Positions 25,176-32,507 of a stretch of DNA of 32,507 nt are shown piece after piece. Position numbers and translations under genes: made by a program. The stretch is from positions 1 through 32,507 of the forward strand of contig JAKFUP010000120.1 of the NCBI GenBank assembly GCA_021732625.1, given 5' to 3'. The notes under the pieces are model-generated. The model searched no databases. It was not told the DNA's origin and worked only from the letters and a program-made list of their open reading frames with translations. This DNA comes from Hyphomicrobiales bacterium. Its GTDB lineage: Bacteria; Pseudomonadota; Alphaproteobacteria; Rhizobiales; Xanthobacteraceae. How positions within the stretch are numbered: position 1 is the stretch's first letter; each line of letters starts with the position of its first letter.

Positions 25176-26021
25176 ATGGGACGTGACAACGATATCGTGA
25201 CGGATGCAGCGGAAATCGAAGCTGTGGTCGCCCTGCACCGAAAAGACAAAACGGTGTCAGCGCCTGAACCGGCGCTCGAATTCAAGCATCTGAGCCCTGT
25301 TCTGATCGTGCTGCACCAGGAAACATCGACACCCGGCCGTGTCGGAAACGCGCTGCGAGCGATGGGCTATCCGCTTGACATCCGCCGTCCGCGGTTTGGC
25401 GATCCGCTGCCTGAGACCATGGAGCGCCATGCTGGCGCGGTGATTTTTGGCGGACCGCAGAGCGCCAACGATTCCGATGATTTCATCACCCGCGAGATCG
25501 ACTGGATTTCCGTTCCGCTCAGGGAAGGCCGCCCGTTCCTCGGCATCTGCCTCGGCGCGCAGATGCTGGCGAAGCAACTCGGTGCCAGCGTCGCGCCGCA
25601 TCGTGAAGGCCGCGCCGAGATCGGTTACTACGCGATCCGTCCGACCGAAGCGGGCCGGGCGATCTGCACAGATTGGCCGGATCACGTCTATCAGTGGCAT
25701 CGCGAGGGATTTGAGTTGCCGTCGGGCTGCGTACTGCTTGCAGAGGGCGATGATTTCCCGATTCAGTCGTTCCGTTGCGGCACCGCCTTGGCGACACAAT
25801 TCCATCCGGACGTCACCACCGCGATGATGCATCGCTGGACCACGCGCGGACATGAACGCCTCGATATGCCGGGCGCGCGCCCGCGCCACGATCATTTCAG
25901 CTATCGCGCGATCTACGATGTTGTCGAGCGGGCGTGGCTCAATGCCTTCCTCGACATCTGGCTGCGTCAAGCGCCGGATATCTGCGCTGAGCCGGCACTC
26001 GCGCTTGCCGCGGCGGAATAA
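25176..26021 (+). CDS. Class I glutamine amidotransferase-like protein
   Basis: About 281 aa from ATG 25176, which has GGAGG only 2 nt before it; ATG 25101 or 25110 are alternatives, and the start is uncertain because family members begin near VLIVLHQETSTPGRVG (residue 45 here). The domain has GAVIFGGPQSAND, the nucleophile elbow FLGICLGAQMLAKQLGA (Cys125), YQWHREGFELP, and ATQFHPDVTTAMMHRW (His210). The third triad residue, normally Glu in HPE, is Asp212. The group resembles GuaA-type amidotransferase domains that act alone on unknown acceptors. C-terminal about 50 residues contain RHDHFSYRAIYDVVERAWLNAFLDIWL, typical of this rhizobial family. Confidence 0.88.
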   Translation: MGRDNDIVTDAAEIEAVVALHRKDKTVSAPEPALEFKHLSPVLIVLHQETSTPGRVGNALRAMGYPLDIRRPRFGDPLPETMERHAGAVIFGGPQSANDSDDFITREIDWISVPLREGRPFLGICLGAQMLAKQLGASVAPHREGRAEIGYYAIRPTEAGRAICTDWPDHVYQWHREGFELPSGCVLLAEGDDFPIQSFRCGTALATQFHPDVTTAMMHRWTTRGHERLDMPGARPRHDHFSYRAIYDVVERAWLNAFLDIWLRQAPDICAEPALALAAAE

Positions 26022-26083
26022 GATGCGCGCTTGATACGCGCGTCCATCCTCGCGCAAGATGCTTGCAAAAGCGAGGCACCGGG

Positions 26084-26581
26084 ATGGATACAGCAGCTTT
26101 TGCCGAACTTCTGAAGCAGTACACGTTGTCGGCCGAGTCCGGCGACGGCGCGCGCTTCGCCGCCCATTTCACGGAAGATGCGATCTACTACGACTACATC
26201 TACGGCCCGCACAAAGGCCGTGCCGAGATCGCGCACATGATGCAGCACATGTTTCACCGCGACGCAGCCGACTATCGCTGGGAGATGTTCGATCCGGTAT
26301 TCGCGGATGGCATGGGATACGCATGGTCGTTGTCGAGCTTCACGTCCATGATCGAAGGCTACAAGGGCAACAAGATCGTCATCGACGGCATGAGCCGTTT
26401 TCTCGTGCAGGACGGGCTGATCTCGGAGTATCGCGAGTCGGTCAACGGGGGCGTCGCGATGAATCAGCTCGGTGTTGCGCCGGAGCGCATGGGCAAGGTG
26501 TTCACCCGATGGACCGGATGGCTCAAGCAACGCCCTGAGACCATCGACTACGTGGCGCGAGGTCCGCGGAAAAAATCCTGA
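26084..26581 (+). CDS. NTF2-like / SnoaL-fold protein
   Basis: 165 aa from ATG 26084, with GAGG 8 nt upstream. One cone-shaped NTF2-like domain: FAELLKQYTLSAESGDGARFAAHFTEDAIYYDYIYGPHKGRAEIAHMM (about 6-53), then RWEMFDPVFADGMGYAWSLSSFTS and GMSRFLVQDGLISEYRESVNGG. The early helix, F-T-x-D-A and late 'G-L-I-x-E-Y' are hallmarks of SnoaL-like ketosteroid-isomerase-fold proteins, which may be small hydratases, isomerases or binding proteins. It sits 38 bp before the crotonase gene on the same strand, so the two probably act in one degradative pathway on a CoA or small hydrophobic substrate. Confidence 0.82.
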   Translation: MDTAAFAELLKQYTLSAESGDGARFAAHFTEDAIYYDYIYGPHKGRAEIAHMMQHMFHRDAADYRWEMFDPVFADGMGYAWSLSSFTSMIEGYKGNKIVIDGMSRFLVQDGLISEYRESVNGGVAMNQLGVAPERMGKVFTRWTGWLKQRPETIDYVARGPRKKS

Positions 26582-26619
26582 TAGGCAATCAAGCAAGAAA
26601 ATCAGACAGGGAGAAATTC

Positions 26620-27432
26620 ATGGCCTACGAGCAAATTCTCTACAGCGTCGAGGATCGCATCGCGACGATCACGCTCAATCGGCCCGATCGCATGAATGCG
26701 TGGACGTCGATAATGGAGCGCGATGTTCGCGACGCCATGGACAAAGCTGCAGCTGACAAGGACGTGCGCGTGATCGTGCTGACAGGCGCAGGGCGCGGTT
26801 TCTGCGCCGGGGCCGATATGGATGCGTTGAAGACGCTCGATCCCGATGACATCAAACGGCGCGATGTGCTGCCGGCCTACGATATGAATCGCCGCGGCGA
26901 TTGGCAGACTCGCAACGGTTACTATCCCTCGATCCCCAAGCCTGTGATCGGCATGCTCAACGGCGCGACCGCCGGCATCGGTCTCGTGCATGCGCTGTAT
27001 TGCGATATCCGTTTTGCAGCCGACAGTGCGGTGTTCACCACCGCGTTCGCACGCCGCGGCCTGATCGCCGAGCATGGCATCAGCTGGATGCTGCCGCGCA
27101 TTGTTGGCCACGCCAACGCGCTCGATCTTTTGATGTCGGCGCGCCGGGTGCAGGCCGACGAAGCGTTGCGCATGGGACTCGTGAACAGGCTCTATCCGCT
27201 CGATCAGTTGCGCGAACAGACCATGGCTTACGCGCGCGATCTTGCGGATTATGTCGCACCGGCTTCGATGAGCGTCATCAAGCGGCAGCTTTACGAAGTA
27301 CCGTTCCAGACCATGGCGGAGGCGACGGCGGACGCCAATCGGGAAATGATGGTTTCGCTTGCAAGCGCCGATTTCAAGGAAGGCGTTTCGAGCTTCGTCG
27401 AAAAGCGGAAGCCGAAGTTCGCAAGTGTGTAA
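26620..27432 (+). CDS. Enoyl-CoA hydratase/isomerase (crotonase) family protein
   Basis: 270 aa; GGGAGAAA lies 5-12 nt before ATG 26620. The crotonase fold is complete: ATITLNRPDRMNAW at the start, VLTGAGRGFCAGADMDAL forming the oxyanion hole near 55-70, and IGMLNGATAGIGLVHALYCDIRFAADSAVFTTAFARRGLI near 110-149. The two catalytic Glu of true hydratases (Glu144 and Glu164 of rat liver) align with Val123 and Phe143, while Glu151 (IAEHGISWMLPR) is present. That pattern belongs to a crotonase subgroup of unsettled reaction, so isomerase, hydrolase or lyase chemistry is as likely as hydration. Confidence 0.93.
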   Translation: MAYEQILYSVEDRIATITLNRPDRMNAWTSIMERDVRDAMDKAAADKDVRVIVLTGAGRGFCAGADMDALKTLDPDDIKRRDVLPAYDMNRRGDWQTRNGYYPSIPKPVIGMLNGATAGIGLVHALYCDIRFAADSAVFTTAFARRGLIAEHGISWMLPRIVGHANALDLLMSARRVQADEALRMGLVNRLYPLDQLREQTMAYARDLADYVAPASMSVIKRQLYEVPFQTMAEATADANREMMVSLASADFKEGVSSFVEKRKPKFASV

Positions 27433-27459
27433 TCCAAGACGTGTGATCCGGGAGGAGGT

Positions 27460-27535
<76 letters not shown>

Positions 27536-27730
27536 TTGTTGGCCGCGGCAAAAACATGCTGCGGCCAGCACGCGGCGTCATTTACTCGCTCCCCCAAGAT
27601 CAAGTCAAGAATGGCTGAAATCACCTGCTTTCAAGGCGTTTTGAGGTTAAACCTCACTTGTGAGACCGCAGGCGAGACGATAGTTTGCGGTGCAGTTCCA
27701 TCCCGCCCGAGCCAGTGAGCCAGCCTCTCC

Positions 27731-28021
27731 ATGCGCGCTATTCTCGACATCGTCATCATCGTCCTCGACCTTTATGTCTGGCTTCTGATCGCATCGGCGA
27801 TCCTGTCGTGGCTGATCGCCTTCAATGTGGTCAATACCCGCAACCAGTTTGTCTCGGCGGTTGCCGAGTTTCTCTATCGGATCACCGAGCCGGTGCTGCG
27901 GCCGATCCGTAACATCATGCCGAATCTCGGCGGCCTCGACATCTCGCCGATCATCCTGATCCTGCTCATCATGTTCATCCAGCGAGTGATCACGTACTAC
28001 ATCTACCCGAACGTCATTTGA
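27731..28021 (+). CDS. YggT family inner-membrane protein
   Basis: 96 aa with two membrane spans ([23 protein letters not shown] near 6-28 and [18 protein letters not shown] near 74-91), joined by a loop with [28 protein letters not shown], the YggT signature. The family is widespread and has been linked to osmotic stress and, in cyanobacteria and chloroplasts, to nucleoid or cytochrome b6 functions; here its role is unknown. The stop TGA overlaps the folD start (TGATG), so the two genes are translationally coupled. Confidence 0.92.
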   Translation: MRAILDIVIIVLDLYVWLLIASAILSWLIAFNVVNTRNQFVSAVAEFLYRITEPVLRPIRNIMPNLGGLDISPIILILLIMFIQRVITYYIYPNVI

Positions 28022-28905
28022 TGGTTGCGAAGGTTATCGACGGAAAGGTCATCGCGGCCGATTTACGCGCCCGCGTCGCCGTCGATGCTGCGCGCATCAA
28101 GCGCGAGCATGGCGTCACGCCCGGTCTCGCCGCCGTGCTGGTCGGCTCCGATCCAGCGAGCCAAGTCTACGTGCGCAGCAAGGTAAAGCAGACCGAAGCC
28201 GCGGGAATGGCATCGTTCGAGCACCTGCTGCCTGTGAACGCATCGCAAGCCGAACTTCTCGCGGTTGTCGAAAAGCTCAATCGTGATCCGCTTGTGCACG
28301 GCATTCTGGTGCAGCTGCCGTTGCCGGCAGGTCTCGATCCGCAAGCGATCGTTGCGGCGATCGATCCGGCCAAGGATGTGGATGGCCTCAGTCCGGTGAA
28401 TGCCGGGCGGATCGCGAACGGCCTTCCTGCGCTGACGCCATGCACGCCGCTGGGCTGCATCATCCTTGCCAAGACCGTGCATGCGTCGCTCGAGGGCATG
28501 AATGCCATCATTATTGGCCGTTCGAATCTGGTTGGCCGTCCGCTGGTGCAGCTTCTGCTGAACGAAAACGCGACGGTGACGATCGCGCATTCGCGCACCC
28601 GCGATCTGGCTTCGATGTGTGCGCGCGCTGATTTGGTTCTCGCAGCCGTCGGCAAGCCCGAGATGGTGAAAGCGAACTGGATCAAGCCCGGCGCAACGGT
28701 GATCGACGTCGGCATCAACCGGATTGCGCTGGCCGATGGCAAGACGCGGCTGGTCGGCGATGTGGCTTACAACGAAGTGCTGGAAGTTGCTGGTGCGGTC
28801 ACGCCGGTGCCCGGCGGCGTCGGGCAGATGACGGTGGCGTGTTTGCTGGTGAATACGCTGCGCGCGGCATGCGCGATTCACGCCCTTGGCCAGCCTGCGG
28901 TCTAG
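28021..28905 (+). CDS. folD: Bifunctional methylenetetrahydrofolate dehydrogenase / methenyltetrahydrofolate cyclohydrolase
   Basis: 294 aa; ATG 28021 overlaps the yggT stop by one base. The enzyme converts 5,10-methylene-THF to 10-formyl-THF with NADP+. The N-terminal domain has [25 protein letters not shown], with the catalytic Lys near 56, [11 protein letters not shown] near 97 and the Asp motif [12 protein letters not shown] near 123. The Rossmann part has [41 protein letters not shown] and VIDVGINR. The closing motif usually PVPGGVGPMT is [10 protein letters not shown] here (Gln269). Length is normal. It is the second gene of yggT-folD. Confidence 0.97.
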   Translation: MVAKVIDGKVIAADLRARVAVDAARIKREHGVTPGLAAVLVGSDPASQVYVRSKVKQTEAAGMASFEHLLPVNASQAELLAVVEKLNRDPLVHGILVQLPLPAGLDPQAIVAAIDPAKDVDGLSPVNAGRIANGLPALTPCTPLGCIILAKTVHASLEGMNAIIIGRSNLVGRPLVQLLLNENATVTIAHSRTRDLASMCARADLVLAAVGKPEMVKANWIKPGATVIDVGINRIALADGKTRLVGDVAYNEVLEVAGAVTPVPGGVGQMTVACLLVNTLRAACAIHALGQPAV

Positions 28906-28915
28906 CAAAGAGATT

Positions 28916-29425
28916 TTAGTTGGTCCAGGCGAACGCGACCTTGTCGAGCGACTTCGGCCCGAACTTTTCCGACGAGCGGGCCACCATGCGGCCGCCGAGC
29001 GCGCGATAGAACTCCACCGCCGGCTCGTTGTCGGACAACGCCCAGATCACCATGCTCTTCAGTCCGCTCTGAGCGAGATCGCGCCGAGCCGAGGTGAACA
29101 GCTTGCGGCCGAAACCAAGTCCCTGATATTCGGGTCGAAGATAAAGCTCGTAGATCTCGCCGTCGAAATGCAGGCTGCGGGCGCGGTTGCGGCCATAGTT
29201 GGCATAGCCTGCGACCTTGTCGCTGAACGAAAGCACGCTGACGCGGCTGCCCTTTCGGATCGCGCTGTCCCACCACTGCGGGCCGCGGCGGTTGATCAGC
29301 TTTTCCAGTTCTGCGCCGGGAATGATGCCCTGATAGGCGGCGCGCCATGCTTCGTCATGGGTGATAGCAACCTCGGGCGCATCCGCGGTCTTGGCCGGCC
29401 GAACCTCGATGAGGGTTGTGCTCAT
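28916..29425 (-). CDS. GNAT-family N-acetyltransferase
   Basis: 169 aa. The GNAT fold is seen in IEVRPAKTADAPEVAITHDEAWRAAYQGIIPGAELEKL at the start (RimI/YhbS-like, DEAW-x-x-AY-x-G-I-I-P), strand 4 GEIYELYLRPEYQGLGFGRKLF with the acetyl-CoA pyrophosphate loop Q-G-L-G-F-G near 100, and SMVIWALSDNEPAVEFYRALGGRMV near 125-150. Acceptor unknown. It converges with folD (10 bp between stops) and is divergent from the hydrolase gene. Confidence 0.93.
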   Translation of the reverse strand: MSTTLIEVRPAKTADAPEVAITHDEAWRAAYQGIIPGAELEKLINRRGPQWWDSAIRKGSRVSVLSFSDKVAGYANYGRNRARSLHFDGEIYELYLRPEYQGLGFGRKLFTSARRDLAQSGLKSMVIWALSDNEPAVEFYRALGGRMVARSSEKFGPKSLDKVAFAWTN

Positions 29426-29593
29426 GGGTAGATCAAAGCAAGTCGGCAGGCGCGCTTCAAGGTCTGTAATTAATAATCAGTTAAGATGTGGACTTTTTGC
29501 ATCATGTTCCGGGTTGCTATGTGCCGAAACGTGACAAGCCGTTCATGTTAGGGTGTGGCAGCGGCCATTTGCAGCACTGATGCAGACTTTAGG

Positions 29594-30499
29594 ATGATGC
29601 CAAAACCATTGTTTCCCCCATCCGCGACTGCGGCTGGCCTGATTGCCGCGGTTTTCTGGTGCGCAATCATGCCTGTCACATATGCCAGCGCTCAGGTGCA
29701 GCCGGGGGCGCAATCGGCCGAGGAAAGCCCGGCGCGGTGGCAGCTTTGGCGGGTCCCATCGCCTGACGCGTCCGTTGTGTCGCATGCCTTGCTGTTCCGG
29801 CCGCCTGGGGAAGGTCCATTTCCCCTCGCTCTGATTGCCCACGCTTCGACCCAGAACGCGATTCGCCGCGCGCAGATGCCGCAGCCGGAATACCGCGCGC
29901 TTGCTGTTGCGCTGGTCGCACGCGGCTTCGCGGTTCTGGTGCCCGAACGGCCCGGGCATGGCGCGACCGGCGGGGCTTACCTCGAAGATCAGGGCGATTG
30001 CGCCGGCGCAGACTATGCAAAAGCCGGGCGCGTGACGGCGGAAGCGATTCGCACAGCGATCGACTTCATCCGCACGCAGCCGTTCGTCAGGAAAGAAGGT
30101 GCGCTTGTCGTCGGCCATTCGGCGGGGGGATGGGGGGCGCTGGCGCTGGCTCAATCCGATCCGAAAACGATTTCACGAATCATCGCATTCGCGCCGGGCC
30201 GTGGCGGCCGCGCCAACGATCGCGCTGGCGATGTGTGTGCGCCGGAGCGGTTGATCTCAACAGCCGGTAAGTTCGGCAAGGGTGCGCGTGTGCCGGTGAC
30301 GTGGATCATCGCCGAGAATGATTCGTACTTCTCGCCTGCGCTGTCGCGGCGGATGGCGGATGCCTTTCGCAGCGGCGGAGCCAAGGTGGATTTCCGCGTG
30401 GTGCCGAACTCAGGTGAGGACGGGCATTGGCTGGCGGAGGGGGAGAGCGCTTCCATTGCAACGATTCTCACCGATGCCTTGAGCCAAAGAAAGCAGTAA
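29594..30499 (+). CDS. Exported alpha/beta hydrolase (dienelactone-hydrolase-like)
   Basis: About 301 aa from ATG 29594 (ATG 29597 is equally possible). A signal peptide (hydrophobic to ASAQ, about residue 35) sends it to the periplasm. The hydrolase core covers 60-300: FPLALIAHAST with the oxyanion strand, VLVPERPGHGATGG, VVGHSAGGWGALALA with nucleophile Ser, ViIAENDSYFSP with the acid Asp and SGEDGHWLAEG with the His. A DYAKAGRVTAEAIRTAIDFI helix precedes the elbow. Likely an esterase or peptidase-like hydrolase acting outside the cytoplasm; substrate not known. It converges on the amine oxidase gene, whose stop is 4 bp away. Confidence 0.9.
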   Translation: MMPKPLFPPSATAAGLIAAVFWCAIMPVTYASAQVQPGAQSAEESPARWQLWRVPSPDASVVSHALLFRPPGEGPFPLALIAHASTQNAIRRAQMPQPEYRALAVALVARGFAVLVPERPGHGATGGAYLEDQGDCAGADYAKAGRVTAEAIRTAIDFIRTQPFVRKEGALVVGHSAGGWGALALAQSDPKTISRIIAFAPGRGGRANDRAGDVCAPERLISTAGKFGKGARVPVTWIIAENDSYFSPALSRRMADAFRSGGAKVDFRVVPNSGEDGHWLAEGESASIATILTDALSQRKQ

Positions 30500-30503
30500 T
30501 CGC

Positions 30504-31799
30504 CTAGACGGTTGCGACAACTTCCCCCGCAGCTCGCTCCCCTGAATCTCTTGCTCCGTGGGCGGTGGAGAAGAAGTTCGGCGAAGTCGCTTCGCCCGCA
30601 AAGAAAATACGATCATCGACAGGCGCGGCGAGGATCGCGCGATCGCCGGCATGACCCGGCAGCGCGTGTGAATACGAACCGCGCGCGAATGGATCGTGCG
30701 CCCAGCGCGACCAGCCGAGCGGTGTCAGCTTGCGGCGGAAGTCCGAGCCGAGCATGGCGACGACTTCATCGATCGCTTGCGCTGTCATCGCCCCATCACC
30801 CGCGTCCTCAAGTTCGCGCGCGAAACGCCCGCCGAAAAAACCTGCGATGCAGGCCTGCCCGAACGGTCGCAGATGATAAGTGCCTCTGGCGGTGCGCATG
30901 GCCGCACCGCGCAGGTTGCCGTCGATCGGCAGCGCCTCCGGTTCGCTGAGCGCGAGCATCACCTTGTCGGCGAGACCGAGCGGCAGGCCCGCGGCGGCCG
31001 CGACCTTGTCCGGCAGTGGCGGAGAAAACCGAATCTCTTCGCGCGCGAGGAGATCGGTCGGGGCGGTGACGATAACTTTGTCTGCCTCAAGCGTGCCACG
31101 CGAGGTCTCGATGCGAATGCGTGGCCCGGAATGATCGATCAGCTTGACGCTCGTATTCAGCGCGACGGGGCACGGCGCACCATAGGCCGCGATCAATGCG
31201 CCATAGCCGCGGCGAATGCGCCAGTTGACCTCGGTGTCGTCGTAACAATCCGCGTCATGGACAGACACCTGATCGAGTTCGCAGCCGTTGATGTAAGTGC
31301 TGATGGCGTCGATCATCGGATTCCAGCGGTTGCCGGGCTCCAGACAGAGATTCGCAGGGCTGTCTTCATCGCGCTCGGCGGCCAGCTCCGCGCGCTCGTA
31401 AAAAGCGTCGAGTGCAGCGATGAAGTCATCGCGCTCACGCTGCGGAAACGCCTTGTCGACGCTTTGCTCGCGCCAGGGTGGGCGGCTTTTATCGACGGCG
31501 AAACCGAGCTGCCCGGCGATCGGGGTGAATGAATTCACATCGCCAGAATGTAGCCATTCGCAGCCGAGATCGAACGTGATGTCGCCGGGCAGAATCAGCG
31601 TATGGGCTCGCCCGCCGATGCGGTCGCGTGCTTCCAGCACCAGTACCGAGAGGCCGCTCGGGTTTTTATTTGCCGCGTTTCCTGACGGAAAACCGGTGCC
31701 CACTTTTCCTGGAAACGCTCCCTGCAGCGCCCGTGCCGCGCCGAGGCCCGCCGCGCCGGCACCGATGATCGCAATATCGATGGAGGAGGGCAGGGACAT
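30504..31799 (-). CDS. FAD-dependent (monoamine-oxidase-like) oxidoreductase with an in-frame palindromic insertion
   Basis: 431 aa from ATG 31799; the open frame extends upstream to 31901 through a repeat, not coding. It oxidises an amine with FAD. The FAD motif DIAIIGAGAAGLGAARALQ (residues 8-26) should run straight into GLSVLVLEARDRIGGR (49-64), where Glu56 binds ribose. Here 21 extra residues (28-48) lie between helix 1 and strand 2, encoded largely by the repeat at 31675-31718. The C-terminal FAD block DRIFFAGEATSPNFFSTAHGA is intact, as are LGCEWLHSG and VIVTAPTDLL. The reading frame is open throughout, so the protein may still fold with a longer loop. Substrate unknown. It is downstream of typA on the same strand. 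Confidence 0.92.
   Translation of the reverse strand: MSLPSSIDIAIIGAGAAGLGAARALQGAFPGKVGTGFPSGNAANKNPSGLSVLVLEARDRIGGRAHTLILPGDITFDLGCEWLHSGDVNSFTPIAGQLGFAVDKSRPPWREQSVDKAFPQRERDDFIAALDAFYERAELAAERDEDSPANLCLEPGNRWNPMIDAISTYINGCELDQVSVHDADCYDDTEVNWRIRRGYGALIAAYGAPCPVALNTSVKLIDHSGPRIRIETSRGTLEADKVIVTAPTDLLAREEIRFSPPLPDKVAAAAGLPLGLADKVMLALSEPEALPIDGNLRGAAMRTARGTYHLRPFGQACIAGFFGGRFARELEDAGDGAMTAQAIDEVVAMLGSDFRRKLTPLGWSRWAHDPFARGSYSHALPGHAGDRAILAAPVDDRIFFAGEATSPNFFSTAHGARDSGERAAGEVVATV
31675..31718 (-). repeat. 44-bp nested palindromic repeat inside the amine oxidase gene
   Basis: GCGTTTCC (31675-31682) pairs with GGAAACGC (31711-31718); inside, GGAAAA (31687-31692) pairs with TTTTCC (31704-31709). 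On the coding strand the core is AAAAGTGGGCACCGG, one base different from the core at 11229-11243. It encodes 14-15 residues (A-F-P-G-K-V-G-T-G-F-P-S-G-N) without a stop. Its resemblance to intergenic repeats of this group of bacteria indicates insertion into a gene. Confidence 0.85.
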
Positions 31800-31829
31800 G
31801 AGCGTTTCGCTCGCGAAACTGTTCTGACA

Positions 31830-31914
31830 GTCATCACCGGGCTTGTCCCGGTGATCCCGATCAGGGACGCACTGCCTGCCTGAACGAGATCGCCGGGACA
31901 AGCCCGGCGATGAC
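31830..31914. repeat. Large inverted repeat (GTCATCACCGGGCTTGTCCC family) between typA and amine oxidase
   Basis: Left arm 31830-31855 and right arm 31889-31914 pair over 26 bp with two mismatches, around a 33-nt loop. Each arm also contains its own CCGGG...CCCGG hairpin. It has the same layout as the element at 21580-21697 and is a second member of that family. It begins 21 bp after the typA stop in the direction of transcription. A separate hairpin GTTTCG/CGAAAC (31804-31819) lies right before the amine oxidase start. Confidence 0.85.
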
Positions 31915-31935
31915 GAAACCGCGGGTATCTATGGC

Positions 31936-32507
31936 TTAGCTCGCCATCGCTTCCTTGGTCTTTTCGGCGCGCTTGCGGTCGTTGGCGTCGAGGAAACGCT
32001 TGCGCAGGCGGATCGACTTCGGCGTGATCTCGACCAGCTCGTCGTCCTCGATGTAGGCCAGTGCCTTTTCCAGCGTCATGCGGATCGGCGGTGTCAGGCG
32101 CACCGCTTCATCCTTTGAGGTGGTACGGATGTTGGTGAGCTGCTTGCCCTTGAGAATGTTGATCTCAAGATCGTTGTCGCGGGTGTGCTCGCCGACGATC
32201 ATGCCCTTGTAAACCTTCCAGCCCGGCTCGATCATCATCGGGCCGCGATCTTCCAGCTTGAACATGGCGTAGGCGACAGCTTCGCCCTGATCGTTGGAAA
32301 TGAGCACGCCGTTGCGGCGGCCCTGGATATCGCCCTTGTACGGCAGGTAGTTGTGGAACAGGCGGTTCATGATCGCCGTGCCCTTGGTGTCGGTCATCAG
32401 TTCGCCCTGATAGCCGATCAGTCCGCGGGTCGGAGCGTAAAACACCAAACGCAGGCGGTTGCCGCCGGACGGGCGCATCTCGATCATCTCGGCTTTGCGC
32501 TCGCTCA
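31936..32507 (-). CDS. typA: Translational GTPase TypA/BipA (C-terminal part; runs off the window)
   Basis: About 190 residues are inside the window; the N-terminal GTPase, domain II and part of domain V lie beyond the edge. Visible are ERKAEMIEMRPSGGNRLRLVFYAPTRGLIGYQGELMTDTKGTAIMNRLFHNY, then YKGDIQGRRNGVLISNDQGEAVAYAMFKLEDRGPMMIEPG, VYKGMIVGEHTRDNDLEINILKGKQLTNIRTTSKDEAVRLTPP and LRKRFLDANDRKR. This is the TypA/BipA-specific C-terminal domain. The protein binds the ribosome and aids 50S assembly and growth at low temperature or stress. The sequence is clean to the natural stop at 31936. Confidence 0.97.
   Translation of the reverse strand, partial: SERKAEMIEMRPSGGNRLRLVFYAPTRGLIGYQGELMTDTKGTAIMNRLFHNYLPYKGDIQGRRNGVLISNDQGEAVAYAMFKLEDRGPMMIEPGWKVYKGMIVGEHTRDNDLEINILKGKQLTNIRTTSKDEAVRLTPPIRMTLEKALAYIEDDELVEITPKSIRLRKRFLDANDRKRAEKTKEAMAS

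Noticed and set aside
31800-31901. Longer N-terminus of the amine oxidase
   Set aside because: These codons are the repeat element and a hairpin; the family starts just before the GxGxxG motif, so ATG 31799 is preferred.

Overview
The window looks like chromosomal DNA from an alphaproteobacterium of the order Hyphomicrobiales (Rhizobiales), most likely a Bradyrhizobium / Rhodopseudomonas / Afipia-type member of the Nitrobacteraceae. This is inferred from GC-rich codon use, Tat-type leaders, the tsaD-gpsA // hemD-Mic60-hemY neighbourhood and two families of short palindromic repeats typical of those genomes. Nearly all of it is ordinary housekeeping and metabolic DNA. I see no CRISPR array, prophage, transposase or intact toxin-antitoxin system.

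Layout. 1-2.5 kb holds a membrane-anchored SNase-like nuclease, an L,D-transpeptidase, a Tat-exported unknown and a patch of gene debris (a Kelch-protein tail, a ribbon-helix-helix-like antitoxin start and an unidentified tail). 2.5-9 kb holds acs, a bacterial topoisomerase IB, a methyltransferase of the ETF-beta lysine type directly coupled to an EVE-domain gene, and a LysR regulator divergent from a Tat-exported HAD protein. 9-15 kb holds gpsA and tsaD on the minus strand facing away from hemD, an alphaproteobacterial Mic60 (COG4223) and hemY; hemC, which I would expect beside hemD, is absent. 15.2-20 kb holds tRNA-Thr(CGT), an HtrA-like protein that has lost its catalytic residues, a LivK-type binding protein without a transporter, and a chemoreceptor. 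20-26 kb holds a cytochrome P450, an MFS exporter, a TerB-like protein, a short-chain dehydrogenase and a class I glutamine amidotransferase-like protein. 26-32.5 kb holds an NTF2-like protein with a crotonase, tRNA-Ala(CGC), yggT-folD, a GNAT acetyltransferase, an exported alpha/beta hydrolase, a flavin amine oxidase and the 3' end of typA.

The most unusual signal is a 44-bp nested palindrome, of the kind normally found between genes in these genomes, lying in frame inside the amine oxidase gene (31675-31718). It adds about 21 residues to a loop of the FAD-binding Rossmann fold. A second element with the same core lies just upstream of hemD, where hemC might have been expected. Other points worth checking are proteins with replaced catalytic residues (HtrA-like, HAD, crotonase, amidotransferase), two sets of short tandem repeats in 5' regions, and the methyltransferase-EVE pair.
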